DNA from: JAJPKK01 sp963802745
Lineage (GTDB): Bacteria > Pseudomonadota > Alphaproteobacteria > Rhizobiales > Xanthobacteraceae
Direction of reading: 5' to 3'
DNA: 64,000 nucleotides
Assembly (NCBI GenBank): GCA_963802745.1
Contig: CAWDKL010000048.1
Span: 186,001-250,000 of the forward strand
The notes under the pieces are model-generated. The model searched no databases. It was not told the origin of the DNA and saw nothing but the letters and a program-made list of their open reading frames with translations. Positions 26,342-35,788 of this stretch are shown here, one piece after another. Both the position numbers and the translations under genes were made by a program. Numbering within the stretch: position 1 is the stretch's first letter; each line of letters begins with the position of its first letter.

Positions 26342-27457
26342 TGCCAGGGCAAAATGCCCCGCCGCTCATTGTCGTGGCAGCGGGCGGGACCGGTGGGCAC
26401 TTGTTTCCGGCCGAATCGCTCGCCATTGCGCTGATGCGGCGCGGCATCGCGGTCGATCTCGTGACCGACGAGCGCGCCACCCGCTACGGCAAGTTTCCGG
26501 GGCGCGCGATTCATATCGTTCCCAGCGCGACTTTCGCGGCGCGCGATCCGGCCAGCGTCGTGCGAACGTCGTTGAAGCTGGGTCGCGGCACGGTGTTGGC
26601 GCTGCGCCTATTCGGGCGTCTGCGCCCCGCCGCCGTGATCGGTTTCGGGGGCTATCCCACCATCCCGCCGCTGCTCGCGGCGGCGCTGCGCGGTATCCCA
26701 ACCGTGATCCATGAGCAGAACGGGGTGTTGGGCCGCGCCAACCGCTTGCTTGGTCCGCGCGTAAAGGCGATAGCGACCGGCTTTCGCGGCCTGTTCGCGG
26801 CAAACCCGCCGCTTGCCGCCAAAGCGACCTTTACGGGAAACCCGGTCCGCCCCGCGGTGGTCGAGGCCGCGGCGTCGCCATTTCCGAGCCTCGATGGGCC
26901 GCTCCGCATTCTGGTGTTCGGCGGCAGTCAGGGCGCCCGCGTCATGGCGGAGGTGGTGCCGGCCGCGATCGAACTCATACCCGTGGCGGTGCGGGCACGG
27001 CTCGTCGATCACGCAGCAGGCACGCGAGGAGGACGTGGGGCGCGTCCGCGAGGCCTATGCGCGGCTGCGCGTCCCGGCCGAGGTCGAGCCGTTTTTCACC
27101 GATCTGCCGGCCCGGATGGCGGCGAGCCATCTGATCATTTCGCGCTCCGGCGCCTCCACGGTCGCGGAACTCGCCGCCATCGGGCGGCCGTCGATCCTGG
27201 TGCCGCTGCCCCATGCGCTCGACCAGGATCAGCGTGCCAATGCCGGCCTGTTGGAGCATAGTGGCGGCGCCATCATGGTCGATCAGACGCAATTCACCGC
27301 TGAACACCTCGCCGGCGATATCGCGCGGCTCGCGGCGGATCCGGACATGCTGACCGCGATGGCCGACGCGGCGCGGCGGCAAGGCCTCCTCGATGCCGCC
27401 GACCGGCTGGCCGACCTGGTGCTGCGGGTCGCGGGCCTTGATCCGGGAGCAGCGTAA
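26341..27457 (+). pseudogene. murG: MurG glycosyltransferase, frame broken by one extra base
   Basis: UDP-GlcNAc:lipid-I transferase, the last cytoplasmic step of lipid II synthesis, acting on the inner membrane face. The first frame has AAGGTGGHLFPAESLA, VIGFGGYPTIPPLLAA, IHEQNGVLGRANRLL, FTGNPVRPAV and LVFGGSQGARVMAE. The second frame has TQQAREEDVGRVREAY, HLIISRSGASTVAELAAIG and LPHALDQDQRANAGLLE. One extra base near 27000-27012 separates them; corrected length is about 371 residues, normal for MurG. As murG is essential, either this is an assembly error or an intact copy exists elsewhere. ATG 26341 overlaps the ftsW stop. No murC or murB follows. Confidence 0.9.
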
Positions 27458-27503
27458 TCTTGCCCTCGGCGCGACAGCGCCCCTGACGCGCAGGCCAGGA
27501 CCC

Positions 27504-29051
27504 ATGCCATTCGATAAATCCTTGCGGAATTTGGCGTTCGCGGCGGTGGGCGCCGCATCCCTCGCGATTGCGCTTTGGCAATTATTGAGCGCCGAGACCG
27601 GGGTGACGATCACCCGGATGTCTGTGGGGGCCACGCCGGTCACGGTCTTCGCTCCGGCGTCGGACCAGCGCGCGCCCGTGGTGGTGATCGCCCACGGGTT
27701 TGCCGGTTCGCAGCAACTGATGGCCCCGTTTGCCCTGACTTTTGCGCGTAACGGCTATGTGGCGGTGACCTTCGATTTGTTGGGCCACGGCCGCAATCCG
27801 CGTCCCCTGACCGGCAGCATCACAGAGGTCGAAGGTGCCACCAAAGCGCTGGTGGACCAGTTCGGTCGCGTCGCGGAATTTGCCCGCCGCCTACCGGCCG
27901 GCGATGGACGGATCGCGGTGCTGGGGCACTCCATGGCGACCGATATCGTGGTACGCTACGCGCAGCAGGATTCCGCGGTGACCGCTACCATCGCGGTTTC
28001 GCTGTTCTCCCCGGTCGTCACGCCGGACAGTCCGCGCAATCTCCTGGTTATCGACGGCGCGCTCGAACCCAGCGTGCTGCGGGACGAAGGGCTCCGGGTA
28101 GTGGCGATGGCAGCGGAGAACTGGCCGCCAAGCCCGGGAACGACCTATGGCAGCTTTGCCGATGGGACCGCGCGGCGGGTCGTCTTCTCCCCCGGCGTCG
28201 AGCATATCGGGGTCCTTTACAGCCGCGCCAGCCTGCGCGAAGCGCTCGATTGGCTCAACGCAGCCTTCGGGCGTCCCGCCGCAAGCCAAGACGCGTTCCT
28301 GGCCGTGCGGGGACCATGGATCGGCCTGTTGATCGTGGGGTTTACGCTCCTGGCGCGGCCGCTCAGCGCTTTGTTGCCGCGGCTCGCCGACCAACCGCTC
28401 GGGGCGAGCCTGTCCTGGCGCCGATTGCTGCCGGTCGCGCTCGCGCCCGCCATCCTAACCCCGCTCATCCTGTGGAAAGCGCCGACCGACTTTTTGCCGA
28501 TTCTTGTCGGGGATTATTTGGTGGTCCACTTTGCGCTTTACGGTGCTCTCACCGCGGCCGGGTTGTTCCTTGCCGGCCATCTGCGGCTTCCGGATTCCTG
28601 GCCGAAACGAGCAGTCGGGGCTTTGATTGCGAGCATTTTCGCGGTGGTATTCTATACCACCGGCGTATTCGCCGTGATGATGAACGATTTCGTCACGTCG
28701 TTCGTTCCGACGCCGGGGCGCGTCGTTTTGATCGTGGCCATGCTGGGCGGGACGCTGCCCTATTTCGTGGCGGACGAATGGGCTACCCGCGGTGCCGCCG
28801 CGCGCCGCGGCAGCTACGCTTTCACCAAGTTCTGCTTTCTGCTGTCGCTTGCGATCGCGGTGGCGCTCAATCTCAATAAGCTGTTTTTCCTGATCATCAT
28901 CGTGCCGATTATTTTGGTATTTTTCCTTATCTACGGATTGTTCAGCGGCTGGGTCTACGAGCGCACGCGCGATCCTTTCGTCGCCGCGACCGCGAATGCG
29001 GTGGCTTTGGCCTGGGCGATCGCGGTGACATTTCCGATGCTCGGTGGATGA
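27504..29051 (+). CDS. Membrane-anchored alpha/beta-hydrolase with a polytopic C-terminal domain
   Basis: A 515-residue protein from ATG 27504. An N-terminal anchor (ASLAIALWQLL) precedes an alpha/beta-hydrolase domain with VVVIAHGFAGSQQLMAPFA (oxyanion region), VTFDLLGHGRNPRP and the nucleophile elbow AVLGHSMATDIVVRYA. A late histidine, FSPGVEHIGVLY, could complete the triad. From about residue 270 on there are roughly seven hydrophobic helices (for example WIGLLIVGFTLLARPLSALL and the run FFLIIIVPIILVFFLIYGLF). The combination is not one I can name. It follows murG by 46 bp, so lipid or cell-wall-precursor handling is an inference from position only. Confidence 0.75.
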   Translation: MPFDKSLRNLAFAAVGAASLAIALWQLLSAETGVTITRMSVGATPVTVFAPASDQRAPVVVIAHGFAGSQQLMAPFALTFARNGYVAVTFDLLGHGRNPRPLTGSITEVEGATKALVDQFGRVAEFARRLPAGDGRIAVLGHSMATDIVVRYAQQDSAVTATIAVSLFSPVVTPDSPRNLLVIDGALEPSVLRDEGLRVVAMAAENWPPSPGTTYGSFADGTARRVVFSPGVEHIGVLYSRASLREALDWLNAAFGRPAASQDAFLAVRGPWIGLLIVGFTLLARPLSALLPRLADQPLGASLSWRRLLPVALAPAILTPLILWKAPTDFLPILVGDYLVVHFALYGALTAAGLFLAGHLRLPDSWPKRAVGALIASIFAVVFYTTGVFAVMMNDFVTSFVPTPGRVVLIVAMLGGTLPYFVADEWATRGAAARRGSYAFTKFCFLLSLAIAVALNLNKLFFLIIIVPIILVFFLIYGLFSGWVYERTRDPFVAATANAVALAWAIAVTFPMLGG

Positions 29052-29333
29052 TGCGAGATATCGCGTGATGTAACGGCAGGCACCTCATGCCCCCCGGGCC
29101 TCATTCCGGGTCGAGGCTAAAGGCACCGATACGACCTGCTCTCCGTCGGCGCGATGGTCCCGTACCAAACCCGCCCGCAACCGCTAGGCATGTCACCCGA
29201 TTCTGCGCTAGGTTCCGCCGCGCCGGGATGCGGGCGCCGTGGAGCGCCGGCATCCCCAACGCCAGCCTGGTCCCATTGCTCGAATTCGAACCCGAATTCC
29301 CAGGTGCTTCAATCCCGTCGTGAGAGGACGCTC

Positions 29334-29819
29334 ATGGCCACGCTCAACATCAATGGACAAATCCGCGATGTCGCGGTCGAGCCCGACACCCCGCTGTTGT
29401 GGGTGATCCGGGAACACGTAAAACTCACCGGCACCAAGTACGGCTGCGGCATCGCCCAGTGCGGGGCCTGCTCGGTGCACATCAACGGCGAGGTGATGCG
29501 CTCCTGCTCAATTCCCGTGTCGGCGGTCAAGCCGACCGACAAGATCGTCACCATCGAGGGCCTGTCGGCGGACAGCTCGCACCCGGTGCAGGTCGCCTGG
29601 GGGGCGATCGACGTGCCGCAATGCGGCTACTGCCAGTCCGGCCAGATCATGGCGGCCGCCGCGCTGCTTGCGAAAAAGCCGAAGCCGACGGACGCCGACA
29701 TCGACGCGGCGATGACCAACATCTGCCGCTGCGGCACCTACGCGCGCATCCGCACCGCGGTGCACATGGCGGCCGGCAACCTTCCTACCCCATCCGGCGC
29801 CGCCGGATCTTCACTCTAA
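29334..29819 (+). CDS. (2Fe-2S)-binding subunit of an IorAB-type molybdenum hydroxylase
   Basis: Small electron-transfer subunit (161 residues) of a xanthine-oxidase-family enzyme like isoquinoline 1-oxidoreductase or aldehyde dehydrogenase. Both [2Fe-2S] domains are visible: the plant-ferredoxin type, KYGCGIAQCGACSVHINGE, with a later Cys in MRSCS, and the helical type, PQCGYCQSGQIMAAA plus TNICRCGTYARIR. Start ATG 29334 follows GAGAGGA. The catalytic subunit begins 17 bp downstream. The FAD subunit is absent, as in IorAB, where electrons go to a cytochrome or membrane carrier. Confidence 0.9.
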   Translation: MATLNINGQIRDVAVEPDTPLLWVIREHVKLTGTKYGCGIAQCGACSVHINGEVMRSCSIPVSAVKPTDKIVTIEGLSADSSHPVQVAWGAIDVPQCGYCQSGQIMAAAALLAKKPKPTDADIDAAMTNICRCGTYARIRTAVHMAAGNLPTPSGAAGSSL

Positions 29820-29836
29820 GCGCCGGGAGGTTCGCC

Positions 29837-32032
29837 ATGACACAGCCAATCACCAACCTTAGCACCACCGCCGTTTCGCGCCGCGCCTTCGTGGTCGGCA
29901 GTGCGGCGGCCGGCGGCCTGTCGCTCGGCTTCCACCTGCCGATCGACGTCGCCAAAGCCGAGACCGCCGCCGACGGCGTCGAAGTCAACGCCTGGGTGCT
30001 GATCCGCCCCGACGACACCTGCATGATCCGCATCGCCCGCACCGAGATGGGCCAGGGCACCAAGACCGGCCTGGCGCAACTGGTGGCGGAGGAGCTCGAG
30101 TGCGACTGGAAGAAGGTCACGACCGACTCCATCACCCCCGGCCAAAACCTCGCCCGCAAGCGGGTGTGGGGCGAAATGGGCACCGGCGGCAGCCGCGGCA
30201 TCCGCACCTCGCACGATTATGTGCGCCGTGGTGGCGCTGCCGCCCGCATCATGCTGCTACAGGCCGCCGCCAATGAATGGAAGGTCCCGGTCGGCGAGCT
30301 CACCGTCTCCGACGGCGTCATCACCCACGCCGCCAGCAACCGCAGCATTAGCTACGGCAAAATCGCGTCCGCCGCCGCCAAGCTCACCCCGCCGGACCCG
30401 AAGAGCATCACGCTGAAGGATCCGCGCAGCTGGAAAATCGCCGGCCATGCCATCAAGCGGCTCGACACCGCCGACAAGCTCAACGGCGCCAAGGTCTTTG
30501 CCATCGACCTCGACATGCCCGGCATGCTGTGCGCGGCGGTCAAGAACGCCCCGGTGTTCGGCGCCAAGGTGAAGAGCTTCGACGCCGCCAAGGTTGCCGG
30601 CCGCCCCGGCGTCAAGGGCGTCGTCAAGGTGCGCGACACCGGCGTCGCCGTCGTCGCCGATACCTGGTGGCGCGCCAAATCCGCCCTCGAAGCGCTGCCG
30701 ATCGTGTGGGAGGAAACTTCCGACGCCAAAGTGTCGGACGCATCCATCGCGGCGCATCTGCGCGACGGTTTTGAGGCGGCGACCAACAATGGCGACCGCC
30801 GCAACGGCGACGCCGTCAAGGCGATCGCGGGTGCGGCCAAGAAGATCGAGGCCGTCTACGCCACCCCGTTCCTCGCCCATGCCACCATGGAGCCGATGAA
30901 CACCACCGCGAAGGTCTCGGCGGATAAGGCCGAGGCCTGGGTGCCGTCGCAGAACGCCGAAGCCTCGCTCGCGGCGCTGTCGGAGGCCTCCGGCCTGCCG
31001 CTCGACAAGTGCGAAGTCTACCGCACCGATCCCGGTGGCGGCTTCGGCCGGCGCGGCGGCACGCAGGATTATGTGCACCAGGCGGTGGCAATCGCCAAAC
31101 AGTTCCCCGGCACCCCGATCAAGATGATCTGGTCGCGCGAGGAGGACATGACCCACGACTTCTACCGGCCGATCTCGCAGGCCAAGATGTCGGCCGGCCT
31201 GGACGACAAGGGCAACCTCGTCGGCCTGCACATGCGCATCTCCGGCCAGTCGATCAACGCCTTCCTCAATCCGGCGCTGGTTGCCGGCGGCCGGGATATG
31301 CGCCAGCTGCAGGGCTATGACGTGCAGCCCGGCGAGGCGCAGCTCGGCTACGGGGCGCCGAACATGCTCATCGAGTATGTGATGCGCAACACCCATGTGC
31401 CGGTCGGCCCGTGGCGCGGCGTCAACACCAACCAGAACGCCGTCTATGTCGAGTGCTTCATCGACGAGGTGGCGAAGGCGGCCGGCAAGGACCCGCTGGA
31501 GTTCCGCCGCTCGCTGATGGCCAACTACCCGAACCACCTGAAACTCATCAATGCGGTGGCGGAAAAGGCCGGCTGGGGCACCCCGCTGCCGGCGGGCGTG
31601 CACCGCGGCATCGCCCAGTTCCACGGCTACGGCACCTATTCGGCCGCCGTTGCCGAGGTGTCGATCACCCCGGCCGGCAAGGTCAAGGTGCATCGCATGG
31701 TGCTGGGCGTGAACTGCGGCCACCCGGTCAATCTCGACCAGATCGCCGCCCAGTGCGAAGGCTCGGTCGGCTTCGCGCTGTCGGCGGCCTTCTACGGCGA
31801 ATGCCCCGTCAAGGACGGCCGCATGACCTCGCTCAACTTCGACACCTACCAGCTGCTGCGGCTCGCCGAAATGCCGAAGGTCGAGACCATCATCGTGCCG
31901 ACCTATGATTTCTGGGGCGGCATCGGCGAACCCACCATCTCGGTGGTGTCACCCGCCGTGATGAACGCCGTGTTCGCCGCCACCGGCAAGCCGGTGCGGA
32001 GCTTGCCGCTGAAGAATCTCGGGCTGGCGTGA
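29837..32032 (+). CDS. Molybdopterin-binding catalytic subunit (IorB-like, xanthine dehydrogenase family)
   Basis: A 731-residue catalytic subunit carrying molybdopterin cytosine dinucleotide. A Tat leader (SRRAFVVGSAAAGGLSLGF) sends the folded enzyme, probably with the iron-sulfur subunit, to the periplasm. Seen: VNAWVLIRPDDTCMIRIART with EMGQGTKTGLAQLVAEEL, HATMEPMNTTAKV, DPGGGFGRRGGTQDY, PVGPWRGVNTNQNAVYVE, and the catalytic glutamate in WGGIGEPTISVVSPAV near the C-terminus. Start ATG 29837 lies behind GGGAGG. The substrate (N-heterocycle or aldehyde) cannot be decided. Frame intact. Confidence 0.9.
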   Translation: MTQPITNLSTTAVSRRAFVVGSAAAGGLSLGFHLPIDVAKAETAADGVEVNAWVLIRPDDTCMIRIARTEMGQGTKTGLAQLVAEELECDWKKVTTDSITPGQNLARKRVWGEMGTGGSRGIRTSHDYVRRGGAAARIMLLQAAANEWKVPVGELTVSDGVITHAASNRSISYGKIASAAAKLTPPDPKSITLKDPRSWKIAGHAIKRLDTADKLNGAKVFAIDLDMPGMLCAAVKNAPVFGAKVKSFDAAKVAGRPGVKGVVKVRDTGVAVVADTWWRAKSALEALPIVWEETSDAKVSDASIAAHLRDGFEAATNNGDRRNGDAVKAIAGAAKKIEAVYATPFLAHATMEPMNTTAKVSADKAEAWVPSQNAEASLAALSEASGLPLDKCEVYRTDPGGGFGRRGGTQDYVHQAVAIAKQFPGTPIKMIWSREEDMTHDFYRPISQAKMSAGLDDKGNLVGLHMRISGQSINAFLNPALVAGGRDMRQLQGYDVQPGEAQLGYGAPNMLIEYVMRNTHVPVGPWRGVNTNQNAVYVECFIDEVAKAAGKDPLEFRRSLMANYPNHLKLINAVAEKAGWGTPLPAGVHRGIAQFHGYGTYSAAVAEVSITPAGKVKVHRMVLGVNCGHPVNLDQIAAQCEGSVGFALSAAFYGECPVKDGRMTSLNFDTYQLLRLAEMPKVETIIVPTYDFWGGIGEPTISVVSPAVMNAVFAATGKPVRSLPLKNLGLA

Positions 32033-32052
32033 GGGGCATCAACGCTGGTTGA

Positions 32053-32317
32053 ATGAAGAAAGCTATGCGGGGCGGTTGTCGTGAGACGGCCGCCCCGCCG
32101 CTACGGAGCCTGACGCTGCGCCAGGTGGTGGCGGCGCTGGAGAGGTGCGGTTTCGTGGTCGTCAGAATCGTCGGCAGTCATTATCAGCTTTTCACCGAAA
32201 GCACCCGCCGACACACCACAGTTCCCACCTAACGGACGCGATCTGTCGGCCGGCACCATTTCGGCGATCATTCGCCAGTCAGGTCTAACTTATATCAATC
32301 CTTCCGGGTGGCGCTGA
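32053..32317 (+). pseudogene. HicA-like mRNA interferase gene, frame broken
   Basis: The region reads as a HicA/YcfA toxin of about 87 residues when one extra base near 32224-32232 is removed. The first frame has LRQVVAALERCGFVVVRIVG with the catalytic-type SHYQLF; the second has PNGRDLSAGTISAIIRQSGL and stops at 32317. ATG 32053 and ATG 32065 are both in frame, but the true start may be further in. The start region also forms a strong hairpin (GCGGGGCGG/CCGCCCCGC, about 32066-32097) that may terminate the molybdenum-hydroxylase operon. No HicB partner is adjacent, so this is probably a remnant. Confidence 0.65.
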
Positions 32318-32346
32318 GGGGGCAGGCGGGACGCCCGCTGTCCCGC

Positions 32347-33231
32347 CTATGCCGGCCGGGTTTCGCCCTTGACCTGGGTGCGGTGCATGACGCGCCGCGA
32401 GCCCGGATCGAATGCGTCGCGCCGGTGCATGGTGCAGCGGTTGTCCCACAGCACCAGATCGCCCACGCGCCAGACATGCTCATAGGCGAATTCCGGGCGC
32501 GCCACATAGCTCCACAACTCGTCGAGCAGCGCCTCCGACTCCGCCAGTTCAAGCCCGCCGATATAGGCATTGCGCCGGCGGCCGAGGTAGAGCATGCGCC
32601 GGCCCGTATCCGGATGGGTGCACACCAGCGGATGAAACGCGCCCGGCGAGGTGCGCGGATCGTCGCTCGGCGTCACGCCGAGCCGGACATAGCCGCCGCT
32701 GTTGTAGGTGCCGTCGTGCTTGATCGTGAGGCCGTCGATGCGCGCCTTCAGGGCGGCCGGCAGGGCCGCATAGATCGCATACATGTCGCAGAACGAGGTG
32801 TTGCCGCCGGCGGGGGGAATTTCGAGCGCATACAGCATGCTCGCCTTGGGCGGCATGTCGAGATACGACATGTCGGTGTGCCAGACCGCTTCGCCGTCGC
32901 CGAGGCTGCCGATCGCCTCGCCGTTCACCTTGACGTTGGAAACGATGTAGATTTCCGGCATGCCGTTGACGAAGCGGCGGCCATTCTCCTGGATCGGCGC
33001 GAAGTCGAGATCGCCGAACCGCCGGCTGAATGCGATCAGGTCCTTATCGGACAGCGTCTGGCCGCGGAACAGCACCACCGAATGGGCGTGCCAAGCCGCC
33101 AAGATTTGCGCAAAGCCCGCATCGTCAAGCGTGCGCAGATCGCCCGCCAACACTTCGGCTCCGAGGGATGCGCCGGTCGGAATTACCGCAAAGGTCGGGA
33201 CGGACGGCGCTGGGGACTGTGCATGCAGCAT
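32347..33231 (-). CDS. TauD/TfdA-family 2-oxoglutarate-dependent dioxygenase
   Basis: A 294-residue non-haem Fe(II) dioxygenase that couples 2-oxoglutarate decarboxylation to hydroxylation, often releasing sulfite, an aryl-ether fragment or similar from its substrate. The iron site is WHTDMSYLDMPP (His and Asp, about residue 117) and the distal His in LWDNRCTMHRRDAFDP. The oxoglutarate-binding Arg follows in RRVMHRTQVKG. The early block VVLFRGQTLSDKDLIAFSRR is typical. Start ATG 33231. It stands alone, convergent with the hicA remnant. Substrate unknown. Confidence 0.9.
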   Translation of the reverse strand: MLHAQSPAPSVPTFAVIPTGASLGAEVLAGDLRTLDDAGFAQILAAWHAHSVVLFRGQTLSDKDLIAFSRRFGDLDFAPIQENGRRFVNGMPEIYIVSNVKVNGEAIGSLGDGEAVWHTDMSYLDMPPKASMLYALEIPPAGGNTSFCDMYAIYAALPAALKARIDGLTIKHDGTYNSGGYVRLGVTPSDDPRTSPGAFHPLVCTHPDTGRRMLYLGRRRNAYIGGLELAESEALLDELWSYVARPEFAYEHVWRVGDLVLWDNRCTMHRRDAFDPGSRRVMHRTQVKGETRPA

Positions 33232-33774
33232 GGTGGCGGCCTCGTTTTGCGGCGACGGAGGGCGTCAGGGTCCGCTCGCCCCTGGTGACGCCAATTTAGC
33301 CACCTCGGATGCGGCTGGCAATTTGCGGCGCGAAAAATGCTTATCCGCTTGATCGCACGCACCGAAAGCACTGCGGCTAGCGGCCGAATGGCTGGCCAAC
33401 GGGCTGGCGTTGACGCCGTACCGGCCTTAGATGAGGCTCGACTGCGGGAGATTGAAGTGCTCGAGCCTGCCGATTTACCAAGTGAACCCACCTTCGCACC
33501 TTATCCCTATGCCGACGACGTATGCATGGAGCCGTATCACTTGAAGAGTGAGCGCGAGGCGGTGCGTGGGCTCGCTGCCGGCGTGAGTAGGGTTAATACG
33601 TGTATGCAGGGCGCGACAGACTTATTATATCTGCTGCCGATTTCACAGAATGCGTGGCGGACATGCCACGCTGGTAGTGGACACCGGCCCGGAATAGCCT
33701 GAAATATGATTTAAGCGACAGACGGTATCAAGAAGCGGCGGCGGATAACGGTGCCGAGCAGCCTGGAGTTGGTT
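33232..33774. other. Intergenic region, nothing recognised
   Basis: About 540 bases between the divergent dioxygenase and permease genes. A 122-codon frame at 33337 has no family likeness and no ribosome-binding site. Promoters for both neighbours are expected here. Confidence 0.4.
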
Positions 33775-34908
33775 ATGTCACTGGTTTTCACGCTCGCATC
33801 GCGAAATCTCTTCCAAGATCGTCTTCGCTTCGCGGCTTCACTCATCGGCATCGTATTTTCGGTCGTTCTGGTCATGGTGCAAATGGGGCTTTACTACGGA
33901 TTCAGCCGCATGGTTACCGTCATGATCGATCATGCCCACGCCGACCTCTGGGTCGTCGCGCGAGGCACGAAATCCTTCGAGGACATCTCGGTTGTCAACA
34001 CCGCAAGGCGCAATCCCCTGCTCGCCATCGATGGCGTCGCGGAGGCAATTCCGGTCATCGTCGGAATGTCCGCTTGGATACTCCCGGACGGAACCATGAC
34101 TGCCGTGATCATTATCGGGACCGATGCCAGCGCCGGCGGATTACCTCCTTGGAATATCGTGGAGGGAACGATCCAGAGCCTGAGCGCACCCGAAACCGTG
34201 GCGATCGACCGCGCCTACCTCGACCGGCTCGGCGTCTCCGGTGTCGGCGCAACGGCAGAAATTCGTGGCGATCCCGTCACGGTCGGCGCGGTGTCCGACG
34301 GCATCCGCTCGTTCACGATGACACCTTATGTCTTCACCGACCTCGACGGCGCGCGGACCTACACCGGCTATCCGGCAAACCTTGTCAGCTATTTTATCGT
34401 CAGAGCAAAGCCGGGAGCGGATATCGAACGAATCCGGCAAGATATTCTTACAAATGTTTCGAGCGTCCAGGCGCTGACGCCGGACCAATTCCGCGAACAA
34501 AGCCGATCGTTCTGGCTGTTCGGGACGGGAGCCGGTGCGGCGCTCGTCGCGGGCGCTCTGCTCAGCGTCATTGTCGGCACCGCCATCGTCGCGCAGACGC
34601 TCTATTCCAGCACGAAAGACCATATCTATGAATTCGCCACCCTGCGCGCCGTCGGGGCATCCAACAGCTACATATACAAGGTCATTGTTATTCAGGCGCT
34701 GATCAACGCCGTTATCGGCTTCTCCATTGCGGCGTTAATTGGAATAGCCGTCGTCCATTTTACCGAGAAAAGCGCTTTGCAGGTCATCATGCCGCTGGAT
34801 TTGATGGCCGAATTGTTTCTCGTCACCGTCGTTATGTGCACCGTCTCGGCGATCGCGGCTATCGTCCGCGTCGTCCGCGTGGATCCCGCGATTGTGCTGA
34901 CCCAATGA
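33775..34908 (+). CDS. FtsX/MacB-like ABC transporter permease (DevC type)
   Basis: A 377-residue inner-membrane permease. One helix lies near the N-terminus (FAASLIGIVFSVVLVMVQMG), a large periplasmic domain spans about residues 45-255, and three helices follow at the end (for example AALVAGALLSVIVGTAIVAQ and VIVIQALINAVIGFSIAALI). This is the FtsX/MacB/DevC layout, used for export or lipoprotein/lipid transfer with an ATPase. ATG 33775 (GGAG upstream) is chosen; GTG 33751 is in frame. It overlaps the ATPase gene by 4 bp (ATGA). No HlyD/DevB-type adaptor gene is present nearby. Confidence 0.85.
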   Translation: MSLVFTLASRNLFQDRLRFAASLIGIVFSVVLVMVQMGLYYGFSRMVTVMIDHAHADLWVVARGTKSFEDISVVNTARRNPLLAIDGVAEAIPVIVGMSAWILPDGTMTAVIIIGTDASAGGLPPWNIVEGTIQSLSAPETVAIDRAYLDRLGVSGVGATAEIRGDPVTVGAVSDGIRSFTMTPYVFTDLDGARTYTGYPANLVSYFIVRAKPGADIERIRQDILTNVSSVQALTPDQFREQSRSFWLFGTGAGAALVAGALLSVIVGTAIVAQTLYSSTKDHIYEFATLRAVGASNSYIYKVIVIQALINAVIGFSIAALIGIAVVHFTEKSALQVIMPLDLMAELFLVTVVMCTVSAIAAIVRVVRVDPAIVLTQ

Positions 34909-35610
34909 CCGAACCCGTCATCGAGGCTGCGAAGGTCAGCATGATCCTCGGCCACGGTCCCGCGCGGGTCCGTGCGCTGAAAAATATCAACCTGTCCCTC
35001 TACGGCGGCAAGCTGACGCTCCTGATCGGACCATCCGGGAGCGGCAAGACCACCCTGCTGTCGATCCTCGGTTGCATGCTGGCGCCGACCGAGGGCTACG
35101 TACGCGTCTGTGGCAGGCTGACCAACGGAGCACGACCCGATGAGCTTGCCAGGATCAGGCGGCAGCATGTGGGCTTCGTGTTCCAGGCCTATCATTTGTT
35201 TGCCACCCTGACGGCGGCGGAAAACGTTCGTCTGGCGCTTGATGTGCGCGACGAACGCAGCGTTGAACTCGGAGTCGAAGGTCAAGGAGGTGCTGGCCAG
35301 CGTCGGCCTGTCGGCAAAGACGGCATCGTTCCCCGGCCAACTCAGCGGCGGCGAGCAACAGCGGGTCGCCATCGCGCGCGCCATCGTGGCGGAACCATCC
35401 GCCATTCTTGCCGATGAACCCACCGCCGCACTCGATGGCCCCAATGGGCACGCCATCATGACCATCCTGTCCGCGATCGCGAAGGAGCGAGGCCGCGCCG
35501 TGCTGGTCGTGACCCACGATCAACGGCTGTTCGAGTTCGCCGACCGGATCGTGCACATCGAGGACGGCTCGCTCACGCGCGAAGAATTGGGGCCGTCCAA
35601 GATGACGTGA
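34905..35610 (+). pseudogene. ABC transporter ATPase (DevA/LolD-like), frame broken
   Basis: ATPase partner of the preceding permease, about 234 residues when one surplus base between 35240 and 35280 is removed. The first frame has the Walker A LIGPSGSGKTTLLSILGCML and the Q-loop GFVFQAYHLFATLTAAENV. The second has the signature LSGGEQQRVAIARAIVAEPS, Walker B ILADEPTAAL and the H-loop VLVVTHDQRLFEFADRI. Start ATG 34905 overlaps the permease stop. The cut lies in the helical domain between Q-loop and signature, so neither half could work alone. Confidence 0.88.
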
Positions 35611-35788
35611 CGATGAGCCACCCGCATTGGCGTGTCCATCGTGGGTGTGTCGGTCGTGGGTGGTGACCGCGCCGGCCTGCCGACATATGATGAGCGTGCC
35701 GGTGCTTTGACGCCGCAACGCGAAGCATGTCGCTCTGCGGCTGCCTCAATGATCACGATTCGGCAGTTGCCGCCAAGGAGCGCCCCCG

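Noticed and set aside
30257..31723. 488-residue frame on the minus strand
   Set aside because: It is fully opposite the IorB-like gene, His/Arg/Ala-rich and without a recognised domain; it is a shadow of the real gene.
33337..33702. 122-codon open frame between the dioxygenase and the permease
   Set aside because: No ribosome-binding site, no recognisable domain and atypical composition; left as intergenic.
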